From positions 62,001 through 126,000 of the forward strand of contig NHNY01000014.1 in the NCBI GenBank assembly GCA_002786065.1: 64,000 nt of DNA, in the 5' to 3' direction. Each line of letters begins with the position of its first letter. Position 1 is the first letter of the stretch. Under the pieces are notes generated by a model. The model was given only the letters and a program-made list of their open reading frames with translations, had not been told where the DNA came from and made no database searches. This stretch comes from Microcyclospora pomicola. Its lineage: Eukaryota; Ascomycota; Dothideomycetes; Capnodiales. Below, in pieces: positions 9,902 through 20,366 of this stretch. Position numbers and translations under genes: made by a program.

Positions 9902-10859
9902 ATGTTGCTCTACCACTCGCTCGCCGTTGTCCTCCCCTTCATCACATTCTCCTCCGCGCAGGTCGCCGCTACACAACCTACCGATCTGGTCGGCACGTGG
10001 TCAACCAAGTCGAACAAGACTCTCACAGGTCCTGTATGTATCTCAGAGTGGCTTGAGTCAGTGCGTGATGATAGGTCTAACGGTAGCATGCCAGGGATTT
10101 TACGACCCCGTCCACGAGAAACTGATCGAGCCCAGCCACCCGGGCATCTCCTACTCCTTCACAAGTGATGGCCACTACGAGGAAGCATACTACCGCGCAA
10201 TCGCCAACCCACAGGACCCTTCATGTCCCAGTGGAATCATGCAATGGCAGCATGGGTCATGGTCATTCCTGACTAACGGCAGTCTGATCCTCACGCCCAT
10301 CTCCAGCGATGGACGGCAGCTGATGAGCGAGCCGTGCAAATACAAGAACTCGGTCTACACACGTTACAATCAGAGCGAGATGTTCCAGGTATGCGACCAG
10401 ACAAAGATCCCTCCCCGGCGCAGAAGGATGAAAGGCGATGATAATGTTGCAACAACCAACTAACATGATTGGGAACCGCAGCGCTACAGTGTCTACACAG
10501 ATGGGTACCACAACATCCCTCGGATCGATCTCTACCAGTTCAACGGCGCACCGATGCAACCGATGTATCTGGTCATGAGCCCTCCTGAGATGTTGCCGAC
10601 CACAACACTTCACGCCTCGACCACTGCCACTGCGGCCGCGACAAGCAAGGCGAAGCGTAGCCTCGATCAAGACCCCATCAACTGGCGCCTGAAGCTTGGC
10701 GTGAAGGACGGCGAGACTCACATCGTCCAGCACATTGACGCCGATCGTCTGTGGTGGATCGGCCTTGCTATGACTGGTCTCGGCGGTCTTCTCTACCTCG
10801 GACCACGAAGGATGGGTCTTCAGTTCTTCAGACCGTCTCGTGAGGCTCCACGGGCGTAA
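9902..10859 (+). CDS. ROT1: Protein ROT1, ER membrane chaperone
   Basis: Three exons (9902-10033, 10095-10388, 10482-10859) encode 267 residues. Intron 1 (10034-10094) has a GTATGT donor and intron 2 (10389-10481) a GTATGC donor and CTAAC branch; both are phase 0. A signal peptide (MLLYHSLAVVLPFITFSSAQ) precedes the conserved LVGTWSTKSNKTLTGPGFYDP block. The lumenal part carries KLIEPSHPGISYSFT, EEAYYRAIANP and ICQW-like GIMQWQHG segments plus several N-glycosylation sequons. A C-terminal membrane helix (WWIGLAMTGLGGLLYLG) anchors it in the ER. In yeast Rot1 is an essential chaperone for glycoproteins and for beta-1,6-glucan synthesis; that function is inferred from family membership. Confidence 0.95.
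10034..10094 (+). other. ROT1 intron 1
   Basis: A 61-nt phase-0 intron with donor gtatgt and acceptor gccag, joining TLTGP to GFYDP. Confidence 0.9.
10389..10481 (+). other. ROT1 intron 2
   Basis: A 93-nt phase-0 intron with donor gtatgc, branch ctaac and acceptor ccgcag, joining SEMFQ to RYSVY. Confidence 0.9.
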
Positions 10860-11179
10860 AGGAGTGGTCTCGGGAAGATACGAGGAGGTGCCATGAAATA
10901 GATCAGGTCAGAATCTGCAACGGCAGTATAAGGCGTTACTAAGGCAAGGCGTATTGGGGAGCATGGAAGAATGGTCAAAGCACGGATACGGCAGTACGGC
11001 GCAGGAATGGAGATCTTTGAATACATTGAATGAAGTTTGTGATACAACCAGATGTTGATTTTCGAGTGATGGACCGCTGCATCCAATCTCCTGCTTGCGC
11101 CATCTCTTGGCATCCTTTTCTCGCGGCTCCTTCGCCCAAATGTGGGAACTCAAGCTGACCCATCTCGCAGATGTGCATC
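10860..11179. other. Convergent 3' spacer between ROT1 and the DUF6697-like gene
   Basis: About 320 bp with no recognised gene. Presumed to hold the two 3' UTRs. Confidence 0.5.
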
Positions 11180-13078
11180 CTATGCTGGTGACTTCTTGCT
11201 GCCTCGCAGATGCGGAGGTGCATATATTTGCGCCTCCACTTTGCCGCTCGTTGCATTCCCCTTACCTTTCCGACCTCCAGCCTGCGCAGCTTCACGGTTC
11301 CTATTGTGAAGCTTCTTCGCCATCGCTAGATCCCCGCCCATACCATTCGAGGGCGGAGTAGTGCTGTCTTGGCTTCCACTGACTGGTACCACATTCGATG
11401 TTCCCGCCCTCTCAGCGATGCCCTGAGGCTTTTCCGATGTCTCCTGCGTCGTGGGCGGTGTTTTCGTGGCGACATCCATACTCGACCCTGGACTTCCCAA
11501 TGCCTTCAGCGACACCATCATCTCGTAAAAGCCCTGGTCGTACCCGACGCACTGCAGATACTCCCACCACAGACGCAAGCCGGGCTCCTCGTCGGCGTCG
11601 GCCTTGGCGAAGCAGTCCATCAGCGTGTCCGCGCTGAGCAGGCTGACCTTGAGCCGCGCGTTCTTCTTCCACTCGCGCAGGAGGCGGGCGTAGTCGGCGA
11701 GAGCGGCGAGCGTGGACGATGAGGCGTTATGGTCGTCATCTGAGTCCTCGCTAGCGGTCGCTCGAGGACGTGGTTCGATGTACTGCGGCTGCGGCCAGAA
11801 GTGCGCCATCAGCGCGTCCGTCACCCAGCCTGGTCGACCCTGCTGGGAGAGCTGCATGGCCCAGTAGCGGAGGACCTTGTCCGGCACGCTGCCGTCCATC
11901 ATGCGGTCGTAGTCGAGCTTGTCGCTGTAGCGCAGCTGCGAGTACTCGCCGTGGTACACGAACTCCTTCTGGCCGGTGGCGCGGATGAAGACCGGTGCAC
12001 GCAGGTAGTTCGATTCGTCCGGGAAGCCATCGATGTCCGTGCAGCCCGACGCGTTGAAGAAGGCGGTCAGTTTCGCGCCGTGCTGGCCAGGCGCCGTGGG
12101 GAGGAAAGGCTCGTAGTCGCCATCGAGGATCCAGTACGACCTGGAGGGCAGGATGGAGTCGTGGGAGATGAAGTAAAAGCCAGGCGACCACATTTCGCCG
12201 CCGAGGGTCTGGCGGATGTGCTCCCAGGTGAAGGTTTGAGTGTTCTGGGAGTGGTCGGAGATCTCGATCGGGGCCATCTGGCGGACTGCAAGAGGCATCC
12301 AGGGTACGTTGGTGGCGGGCATGGACTCGAGCGTGACGGGCGTAGAAGATGCCGAGTCTTCGACGGGTTTGCTTGGACTGTGCTGGTCGTCGCGCACGTC
12401 TTCTGGGCCCATCGAGTGGTGCTTCGAGCCTGCCGTAGCACGATCCGTCGAATCACCCGGAATCTCCGTCTCTTCTCCTGCAGGCTTCTGAACTTCCTCA
12501 ACCTCAGCACCAGCAACCTCCTCGCCCCGAGATGCATCTTTAGCACCTGTCACGGAATCAACCCGACATTCACCACCGTCATCCTCCCGTGGCCGGTCAG
12601 CAAGCAACGCATACCGCTCATCCCTGAACCTCGTCGCCGTCGCCGCATGAAACGCCACCTGCGTCTGATACGCCGCCGCGATCTGCTCGGTGCTGTATTT
12701 CTCGCGCCACTCGGCCTTGACGCCGACATCGCCCGCCACGCCGTTCTCCAGCTCCGTCATCTGTACCACACGCGTCTGCAGCTCCGCCAGCTGAGCTCGC
12801 AGGTCATGCATATCGCCACTCACGGATTGCTTGACATCCGCCAGCTCCGCGGCGGTGTGCGAGGCGTGCTGCGCGAGCGCCCGGATGTCCTCGCTGTGGT
12901 TAATCTGGAGCGCCATGGCGAAGCGCTGCAGTTGCAGCTGGTCGCATTGGAGCTGGCTTTGGCCTTCTATCAGACTTGTGGTAGGGGTAGTGTCACCCAT
13001 GCCGCTAGGTGTCGTGTAGTATTGCAGCTCATGGCCGCGAGGGTGGAACGCCGGCGCCGACGAGTTGAGACGTAGCAT
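11180..13078 (-). CDS. DUF6697-like protein with PAM2 and YxPPHLR motifs
   Basis: A single exon. From the ATG at 13078 (MLRLNSSAPAFHPRG) the protein has 632 residues; an upstream in-frame ATG at 13135 would add 19. I prefer 13078. Residues 4-13 (LNSSAPAFHP) match the PAM2 consensus L-N-x-x-A-x-x-F-x-P, which binds the MLLE domain of poly(A)-binding protein. A coiled-coil-like stretch follows (about 40-120), then a low-complexity acidic linker. The core, about residues 250-520, carries FTWEHIRQTLGGEMWSPGFYF, LPSRSYWILDGDYEPFLPTAPG and LRYWAMQL, and resembles the fungal DUF6697 family as I remember it. The tail has YAPPHLR (11204-11224), as in RNA-associated proteins such as Ded1/DDX3. A role in mRNA regulation is inference. 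Confidence 0.8.
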   Translation of the reverse strand: MLRLNSSAPAFHPRGHELQYYTTPSGMGDTTPTTSLIEGQSQLQCDQLQLQRFAMALQINHSEDIRALAQHASHTAAELADVKQSVSGDMHDLRAQLAELQTRVVQMTELENGVAGDVGVKAEWREKYSTEQIAAAYQTQVAFHAATATRFRDERYALLADRPREDDGGECRVDSVTGAKDASRGEEVAGAEVEEVQKPAGEETEIPGDSTDRATAGSKHHSMGPEDVRDDQHSPSKPVEDSASSTPVTLESMPATNVPWMPLAVRQMAPIEISDHSQNTQTFTWEHIRQTLGGEMWSPGFYFISHDSILPSRSYWILDGDYEPFLPTAPGQHGAKLTAFFNASGCTDIDGFPDESNYLRAPVFIRATGQKEFVYHGEYSQLRYSDKLDYDRMMDGSVPDKVLRYWAMQLSQQGRPGWVTDALMAHFWPQPQYIEPRPRATASEDSDDDHNASSSTLAALADYARLLREWKKNARLKVSLLSADTLMDCFAKADADEEPGLRLWWEYLQCVGYDQGFYEMMVSLKALGSPGSSMDVATKTPPTTQETSEKPQGIAERAGTSNVVPVSGSQDSTTPPSNGMGGDLAMAKKLHNRNREAAQAGGRKGKGNATSGKVEAQIYAPPHLRGSKKSPA

Positions 13079-13766
13079 CGTACTGGCCTGCTTGGATCGG
13101 GTATGATGAGGTCGGTGCAAGACTTTTGTGCCCAAGCTGGTGCGTAGACACTTTGAAGTGAAAACTCAAATATGATGGGTTTGCTGCAGTGAACCCTCAG
13201 CACCAAGCCTTAAGACAGAAACAGTCTGAGCACGGTACGAGGAAAAGGAAGAGGCTGGGAAAGCAAGACAATTGCAGAAGAGATGGTAGTCAATGAGACA
13301 ATGCCCAGCCTCCTCGATTAATGCTTCACATGCTTCATTGTTCGTGAAGCACGTGAATGCGCAAGGAGCGCTCACTGGCCGATTGAAGCGGACTTGGCGC
13401 GCAAGTGAGAGAGATATGAGACGTTTTGATATTTGGAATGGCGCGCACAGGAGATGGAGTGAGGACGGTGAGGTACAGTGAAAATGCAGCGCGCAGCGTA
13501 GAAAAGGGGCTATGGAAGTGACGGCTTGATGTGTTCCATTTGCAGCGCTCGCCTGTTCATACACCAACGCAGCCTACTCTTGTCTTGCGACATACGCAGT
13601 CGTACCGCATCAAATCCCGTTTCTCCGTCATTACTATCATCTTCATCTTGATCATGAGTGTCATCATGAACGTCATCAACACATTCCTTCGTATTCGCAC
13701 AAACCCGAACTCCATCTGATGCATCCTCAAGAACTCCCTCTACGATCCCGCCAAGATAATCAGCGC
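13079..13766. other. Promoter/5' region of the DUF6697-like gene
   Basis: About 690 bp between two minus-strand genes. It must hold the promoter of the DUF6697-like gene and the 3' UTR of the WD40/DUF2415 gene. No coding region was recognised. Confidence 0.5.
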
Positions 13767-16176
13767 TCATCGGAGCTCGACACTGGGCCAGAAGAAGCGG
13801 CTCTTGACATCGATCGGGATCTGGAAGATGCCCTCTTCACATGCCACCCACAGCGTGCCACCATCTGCGCTCATCGCGATACCAGCAGTGCGCACGTCCC
13901 GGCCATCGAGAGGGCGCAGCTGAGTGCGCCAGAGCGGCGCGCCGTAGCCATCTGGGAAGCTAGCCCGAACGCGACGTCCGTCGAGCATGGCAGCGTTGAT
14001 ATTCGCGCCGTTGTTGATGAGCCGATCGCGTTGTCGGGCGAGGAGACGCTGGCTTTGTCGCTCGGCGGCGACGAGTTCGGCGTGCAGTTCCGCGTCGGTG
14101 GGGCGCTGTGTAGTGGCGGAGGAGGTAGACGTGGCTTGAGCGCGGTCGGCGTGTTCGAAGAGGGGACCACGCGTGAGCGTCAGATGTTCACTGATCGTGC
14201 GCCATGGGTTCTCATCATCTGTCTCGAGGGTAGCGGTGACGGTAGCAGTCTGTGCTGGTCGTCGTGTGGATGCTGTTGCGGTAGAGGTGCTCCCGCCGGC
14301 ATTCTGGCCTGGTGCGGCTAATATGATGGATGCTCGACGGCGGGGAAGCCGCGAAGCGCTGTTGTCATTCGACCGAGCACCACTGATGTGAATAGCATGG
14401 AACGGAAGTAATGCCGGTGCTCCAAAGTCGTCTGATTCCTCACGCGCTGAAGACGGTCGTGGTTGTTGCGCTTGCGTACGTGATAGTTCTGGAAAGGTGT
14501 CGACCGCCGCAGCAAGCGCATCATTCGTCTCATCCGGAGCCGCTGACGCTCTAGTATGGCTCACAAACATATCCGGCGTAGTATAGTTGATGGAGCGCGG
14601 TGTCTGACCTTGCGCCCGAGCCTCCTCGCGTTGTCGCGTCGTCCTCAAGCTTTCCAGGATCTGTTGCTCCCGCGCCGTCAACCCTTGCGGATCATCGTCC
14701 ACGGCAGCACGTAGTCCAGACCGTGAGACCGTTTCGTCCCGCTGCTGTTGCTGTCGTGCCCGAGCTTCGATATACTCCGTCGCGAAGTTGACCTCGGCAT
14801 CGCGAGTAGTTGTTCCGCGTCGATGACTGCGGATCATGTCTGCCTCCATCGCATCGACGCTCCTCGGTACGGCTGAGCTCCTAACAGAAGAGTTGGCAGT
14901 GTGCACGTCAGATGGCAGATCCTCGTAGTGCGCCCGTCGCATGTTCTTATCTTTGACATCGAGCTTGATGACTTGCTTGCGTCGCAAACTTGAACGTAGG
15001 TCACCGATACACACTCGGCCTTGATCTTCCGCCCAGATGAAAAGGTCCCAGGGTGCGGGCGAGAAGAGCATTGACCGGACAGCGCCAGGAAATGGCGTGG
15101 AAAGATCCGGTCTGCTGCTTGGGATGACCGCTACAATAGCCTCGTCATCGCTATAGTTATCATCACACAGCATGTCCACCTCGACAATCGTGATATACCC
15201 TCCTTCCGATCCAAGCGCGACCAATCTGCCACTCGGCGACCACGCGGTCGTGAAATAACCAAACGACGTCGCCGCCTCCGATCCATGTAGGCTGACCACA
15301 TTCGTCAACGTCCACCTGACGTTCGCGCTCGTCAGCCGATTATGCGGTTTAGGGATCTGCGGCGGATCGTCGAGAATCTCCCTGGAGAAGAAATACGCCT
15401 CGTTCAGATCGCCCACAGCCACCATCATCGCGCCGTCCGGGGACATGGTCGCATGGTTCATGGGGAAGGGCAGCTCCAGCACCGTCGTCTCCAGGCTCTG
15501 CGGCAGGCTGTACACGCGGACCGTCTTGTCGTTGTTGGTCAGCACGGCGACGATGTCGTCCAGATGGGCCGCCTCGTCCTGCACGCGATGGATCGAGATG
15601 CTGTTGACGATCTCCCTGCCGATCCGCTCGATCTTGATGCTGGACGCGCGCCGCCCTCCATCTTCCCGAGCGGCCACATAGTCCAGCGGTAACGGCGCGT
15701 CGACATCCAGCGGTGCTGTCCGCGGCCCATCGCCTTCGATCTTGATCGCCGCAAAGTGTCCATCGTCCTCCCCTCCCACGCACATCCATCCGTATCCTGA
15801 AGCCGTGCAGCGGGCGTCGAACGGGAGCTTGGCGATGTGTTTCCGCTTGTGGCTCACGGTGTTGAGACAGTAGACGTCGCGCCCCGAGGCATAGTAGAGG
15901 TGGTCGGCGTCCGGGCCGGACAGGTAATGGCGGAGCTGCCAATGTCTGCGGAGTGGTCAACCCTCCTGCGCATGCTCGGTTCGCTACACCACGGGCGGAA
16001 CGACATACGATACGGCGATGTCGACTGGATAGAAGCTGTTCTCTTCGTTGCGTGCGAATTCAGAGGTATCGCGCTGTCTGGGGAGTGAAAGTCGCCTGGT
16101 TGTTAGCAGTCGAACCCGGCTGTGTGAAGGGTTGCAGGCTGGACACTCACGGGATATACTCCTCTGTCACAGCCAT
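13767..16176 (-). CDS. WD40-repeat protein with DUF2415
   Basis: Three exons (16176-16151, 16077-16009, 15945-13767) encode 757 residues. The two 5' introns are 73 and 63 nt (donors GTGAGT and GTATGT), giving the start MAVTEEYIPQRDTSEFARNE followed by HWQLRHYLSGPDADHLYYASG. The first half has WD40-like blades (DDIVAVLTNNDKTVRVYSL; TTAWSPSGRLVALGSEGGYITIVEVD). The DUF2415 block is at about residues 330-350 (APWDLFIWAEDQGRVCIGDLR). A long disordered Ser/Thr/Arg-rich region follows, and a last blade ends the protein (IAMSADGGTLWVACEEGIFQIPID). The family is fungal and its function is poorly known; the propeller suggests a scaffold. Confidence 0.87.
15946..16008 (-). other. Intron 2 of the WD40/DUF2415 gene
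   Basis: A 63-nt intron with donor gtatgt and acceptor ccgcag. It restores SHWQLRHYL in frame. Confidence 0.85.
16078..16150 (-). other. Intron 1 of the WD40/DUF2415 gene
   Basis: A 73-nt intron with donor gtgagt, branch gctaac and acceptor ccccag, after a 26-nt first coding exon. Confidence 0.85.
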
Positions 16177-16606
16177 GACTGGCCGATCGGCCTTCGCTTG
16201 GTTCCGGTAGAATGCAGTAAGAGTGCGCTTCTATCGATCTGGGTGGACGAAGTGAAGCCTAGGGGTGTAACGTGGTTTAGGTAGGCAAAGACGAAATGGT
16301 ACCAGAATCAATATTGATGTTCTCCCAGCAATCGACGTCAGAATGGAGAAGCAAGTCGGACAGACATCGGACTTAGCATGACTAGCGCCGAATTGGACGG
16401 AGTAACACATATACGGATACGGTATGTACCTAGGATGAAGACACATAATTCCACCTTCGCTTATTCACCTGTGAAAATGCCTCGATCATTCACCGGTCAT
16501 AGCTTTTTGAATATGGATCTTCAGAGCAAGAAACATGGGCGACTTTCATCCGCTAGCAGCAACATCAACAGCAACCCAGCGATGGCGGGCATTCGTCCGA
16601 ACCTCC
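16177..16606. other. Spacer upstream of the WD40/DUF2415 gene
   Basis: About 430 bp; likely promoter of the WD40 gene plus 3' UTR of the mannitol dehydrogenase gene. Nothing else recognised. Confidence 0.5.
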
Positions 16607-17773
16607 CTACGAGCTCTGGACCTTCTTGACCACCTCAACGACCGGCTGAAACAATGGATGGCTCTTCTCCAGCCCCGTGATGTCCGCGACCGCGTCCTCG
16701 GCGCTCAACTCCTTGAGCTTATTCGCCAGCTCGGCGGACTCCTCATCGCCCTCGACGTTCTGGAAGCGTAGCGCCATCTCGATGCCGTTCAGCAGGTGCT
16801 CGTACTTGTCGCCCGCCTCAGCGAGATGGGCCGCGGGACCGATGAAGCGCTCCTTACGGCTGAGCTTGCGTAGGGGTGCACGACCGACACGCTCTACCAC
16901 ATCCTTAAGCACAGGGTTGCTGATGCGCTTGACGATCTTCTGCACGTACTCGTCCTGCTCTTGAGGGGTGATGTGGTCGTGTTTCGTGGTGATCAAGTGC
17001 GCGGTCTCACGGAGCGTGGCCTGCACGATGTCGTGCAACTCCTTATCCTCCAGCACTTCGTGGATGTACTTCTTGCCCCGGTTGTGGCCCAGGTATGCCG
17101 CCGTCGCGTGGCCGGTGTTGACGGTGAACAACTTCCGCTCGATGTACGGCTGTAGATCCTCCACGTAGTGGACTCCCTGGATGTCCGGTGGGCTCGCCGG
17201 TGCGAACGGCTTAGACTCGACACACCACTCGTAGAACTTCTCGATCTTGACATTCAACCCCGCATCCTCATCCTGGATGGGAACGATACGGTCGATGGCG
17301 GAGTTGGCAAAGCGGGCTTTGGTGTCGATGTCCTTCTTCGTGCCGTCAGACAGCTTGGTCTCGATGAAGCCGCGCAGCGTATCCGTGGCGCCGATGGCAT
17401 TCTCGCAAGCCACGACTGACAACGGCTCGCTCTTCGTCCGCGCGTCGATACCCTTGGCGATGGGCTCGGCGATGAACTTGAGGATGTTGGGGCCGACGGC
17501 ACAGGTGACGATGTCGGCCGACGCGATCTCCTCCACCACCTTGTCCATCTCGTGCTTCGAGTTGATGGCGCGGTAGTTGTCGATGGTGAAGCTGTGCTCG
17601 CCGTCCGAGCCGATCTCGGTGACGGTGTAGCTCTTGGTCTCTTGCAGCTTGTTGATGATGGCGTCCATGACATCGACGAAGACGACTTCGTACCCGGAGT
17701 TGTGCAGGAACTCGGCGACGAAGCCACGGCCGATGTTGCCGCCGCCGAAGTGAATGCCCTTCTTTCCCGACAT
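16607..17773 (-). CDS. mpdA: Mannitol-1-phosphate 5-dehydrogenase
   Basis: A single exon of 388 residues, the normal length for this enzyme. It interconverts fructose 6-phosphate and mannitol 1-phosphate with NADH/NAD+ in the cytosol; mannitol is a storage and stress-protection polyol in filamentous fungi. The NAD-binding Rossmann motif is at residues 6-17 ([12 protein letters not shown]). Further markers are [42 protein letters not shown] and [19 protein letters not shown]. It stands alone, with no linked mannitol dehydrogenase or phosphatase. Start and stop are unambiguous. Confidence 0.96.
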   Translation of the reverse strand: MSGKKGIHFGGGNIGRGFVAEFLHNSGYEVVFVDVMDAIINKLQETKSYTVTEIGSDGEHSFTIDNYRAINSKHEMDKVVEEIASADIVTCAVGPNILKFIAEPIAKGIDARTKSEPLSVVACENAIGATDTLRGFIETKLSDGTKKDIDTKARFANSAIDRIVPIQDEDAGLNVKIEKFYEWCVESKPFAPASPPDIQGVHYVEDLQPYIERKLFTVNTGHATAAYLGHNRGKKYIHEVLEDKELHDIVQATLRETAHLITTKHDHITPQEQDEYVQKIVKRISNPVLKDVVERVGRAPLRKLSRKERFIGPAAHLAEAGDKYEHLLNGIEMALRFQNVEGDEESAELANKLKELSAEDAVADITGLEKSHPLFQPVVEVVKKVQSS

Positions 17774-18637
17774 CTTGTCTGGTGGATGTGTCTGGTAGGA
17801 GTGAGGTAGTAGAGGGGGCTCAGTAGAGTGATCGAGGCGGAATGAAGTCTACCACACGAAGAGCAGTCAGTAAACATCCATCCCTCACAAGCCGCAAACT
17901 CGCGTTCGGGACGATATATCAAGCTGCCCAACGCCTGTCTGACCTTGGCAGAGCAGCGAGAAGTCGCACGGATAAGGCCGGAGAGGGGGAAGAAACTGAC
18001 CTATTGCCACCGATTGACTGTCCTTGTGTGTCCTGAAGTGATTATGAAAGTCGCAGCAAGTAGCGTAAAGTGAAGAGAAGACGAAGTCGAAGAGAATGGT
18101 GATGGAGGAGGCGTGCACTACAGACGTCGACACTGTTGCGTCAGAGTATCACCCAGAACCAAGGCAGAACGTGTGATGTTGGGACAGAATAACTGCGCGT
18201 TTGGCGGGGCACAAGGTGGGGCGGGCGTCTGCTGGCTGGCGGACACGAGCTACAACGTGGTGCGGGGAGAGTTGGCCACTGTTGACTACCTCTCCTCTCG
18301 TGTTCGTGTCTGTCCACACATGTATATATACCAATCGTGTGTTTTCGTCTCCATCTATCGGAATCGTGGGCGGGGTTGAATGCACCTCAGACTCCGAGGC
18401 AGGGCGAGTCCATCGATCTCCACGAGAACGAGGGAAGCGAGATCATCCGTGACGAGTACCCAGTGTAGAACAGTGTCAATGAGACTATAGAAAGGAGACT
18501 TCATTACCGATTTACTGATTAAAGGTAATAAGGAAGGATGAAGTGTACTATAGCAGATCGTCCTCCACCAGGTTGGCTGCAGCTCATTCTCATTTCACAA
18601 GCATGACTTGCCCAAACATACACGACAGCCTCCTGAA
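17774..18637. other. Promoter region of the mannitol-1-phosphate dehydrogenase gene
   Basis: About 860 bp between two minus-strand genes. It contains no convincing coding frame and should hold the dehydrogenase promoter and the PNS1 3' UTR. Confidence 0.5.
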
Positions 18638-20366
18638 TCAAGCATGGATGGCCTGCTGCACATGCGGGTACACCTGGACCATGCGTTGGTACATCTCCGT
18701 GTGCTCCTTCATGAGCACCTCCGGGTCCCACGCCATGGCCACGAAAATGGTGTCGATGCCGCTGGACAACGGGACGGTGAAGCAGTTGGTGATCTGCAGG
18801 CCGATGAGGAATGCGTAGGCAACAACGACCGGGGTGAAGTCGCCGTTGCTGTTGTAACCGGGGCTGGTGAAGATCAAGTAGAGGTAGGCCATGAGCGCAC
18901 AAGCGTAGGCGACGAATGTGGCACCCATAGTGAGGACCGGGCCAATCAGACACTCGTTGACTAGAGCGTCCATGCCACGGTCTTTGATCAGTCTGGAAGG
19001 AAAGTTAGCATGCTTGCAATCACAGATCTGGCACGATGTAGGTATACGTACTTCCACGTAGCTTTGGCACTGTCAATGTAGCTCTTGCCGTATAAAGCGA
19101 TGTATGAGAAGGCATAACGGTTGATGAATTGTACAGCCCAGTCCAGAAGACCGATGATGCATCGCAGACAGCAGAACGCGATGCTCGCAGCCATGTTACC
19201 AGAGTTGGCTTCTTGTTGTTGCGCGATGGAGCAAGCTTGTCGAAGCATGTTGATGATGGCGACCAGCAGACTTCCCAGACTGATTGATCCGAAGCTGTAC
19301 GTCAAAGCACGGCGAGCAGCACCACGGGTCGGTCCCTTTGGTGGATTGCGAGGCGAGAAGTACCATGCTCCGTACACACCAGAGATGGTGACATGGATGA
19401 CATTCTTGATGACCTCGGTGATCCAGTAACCGGCAAACGTGATGAAGACGATGAGTCCGATAACAGTGGCCGAGCTGCACCCTCCTGATCCGCCCGCGCT
19501 CGAATTGCACGAAGGATTCTATAGGACATTGTCAGCGTTCCACTCTCGATCGCATCGCTCACGACACAACATTGACTCACCTGCCCAGGCTCATATTTCA
19601 CATAAACCGCCACCAGGGTCACCGAGAACCAAGCACCGAACGCAGTGGCAATCAATCCTCCGAGGAAGCTGACCAGATAGACATGCCCGAAATTTCTGCT
19701 AACATCAATAGCCGTCTGCAGCATCAGCACGCTGAAAGGGATGCGCGGGATCCAGCTGATGAAGCAGATGATGGTAAAGATGCCGAAGAGCAAAAAGACG
19801 ATGCCGCCACTCCAGTACTTCCGCGACAGCATGTAGATGGCCGTGACGAAGCAGAAGACGATGTTGAGGATGCCGGTGATCCAGATGAACTGCTTGGTGA
19901 AGGCGCGGGCGAGCGAGATGTAGGCGTAGCCGAGCACGAGCGCGACGGCGAGGCAGAAGGCGAACAGCACGATGGTGTTGGTCGTCAGGCCGAACTCGTT
20001 GCTCGAGTCGTAGATGCCGCCGCCGTTGAAGCCCTTGGTGGACGCATAGCCCTGCAGACTGAGGCCCGAGACGGCGGTGTAGCCGGCGCACACCAGCACG
20101 AACAGCAGGCCGCACCACCAGTCGTTCCACTTGGGCTTCTCCACGCGGAAGACCTGATCGAACGTCGGCTTCTCGCTCGCGTTCTGGTTCCACTGCCCGT
20201 AGTTCTGCTGGTAAGAGGGCGGCGGAGGCATATACTGTGGTCCACCATACTGGCGCTGCTCGTAGGGTGGCTGTTGTTGCTGCTGATATCCTCCCTGTTG
20301 GTATTGCTGCTGCTGAGGCGGCGGCGCACCACCGCCATTGTTGTAATAGTCGTCAGCTTCACCCAT
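18638..20366 (-). CDS. PNS1: Choline transporter-like protein (PNS1)
   Basis: Three exons (20366-19581, 19518-19052, 18992-18638) encode 535 residues. The introns are 62 nt (donor GTGAGT) and 59 nt (donor GTACGT). A cytosolic Gln/Pro/Tyr-rich N-terminus (about 85 residues) precedes some ten membrane segments, beginning WWCGLLFVLVCAGYTAVSGL. Family signatures are the GVYGAWYFSP..P..AARRALTYSFGSISLGSLLVA block and NRYAFSYIALYGKSYIDSAK, followed by the last helices and a cytosolic tail. The family (CTL/SLC44) is annotated as choline-transporter-like, but yeast Pns1 has no proven choline transport activity, so the substrate is open. It probably sits in the plasma membrane. Confidence 0.94.
18993..19051 (-). 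other. PNS1 intron 2
   Basis: A 59-nt intron with donor gtacgt, a gctaac branch close to the acceptor and acceptor ttccag. It joins SAKATWK to LIKDRG. Confidence 0.88.
19519..19580 (-). other. PNS1 intron 1
   Basis: A 62-nt phase-0 intron with donor gtgagt and acceptor ctatag, joining KYEPGQ to NPSCNSSAG. Confidence 0.88.

Noticed and set aside
11801-13075. 424-codon open frame on the plus strand
   Set aside because: It is fully antisense to the DUF6697-like gene, which has clear domain character; a G/C-rich shadow frame.
16100-16125. CGGGTTCGACTG word resembling a pol III B box (minus strand)
   Set aside because: It falls in intron 1 of the WD40/DUF2415 gene and has no tRNA fold.
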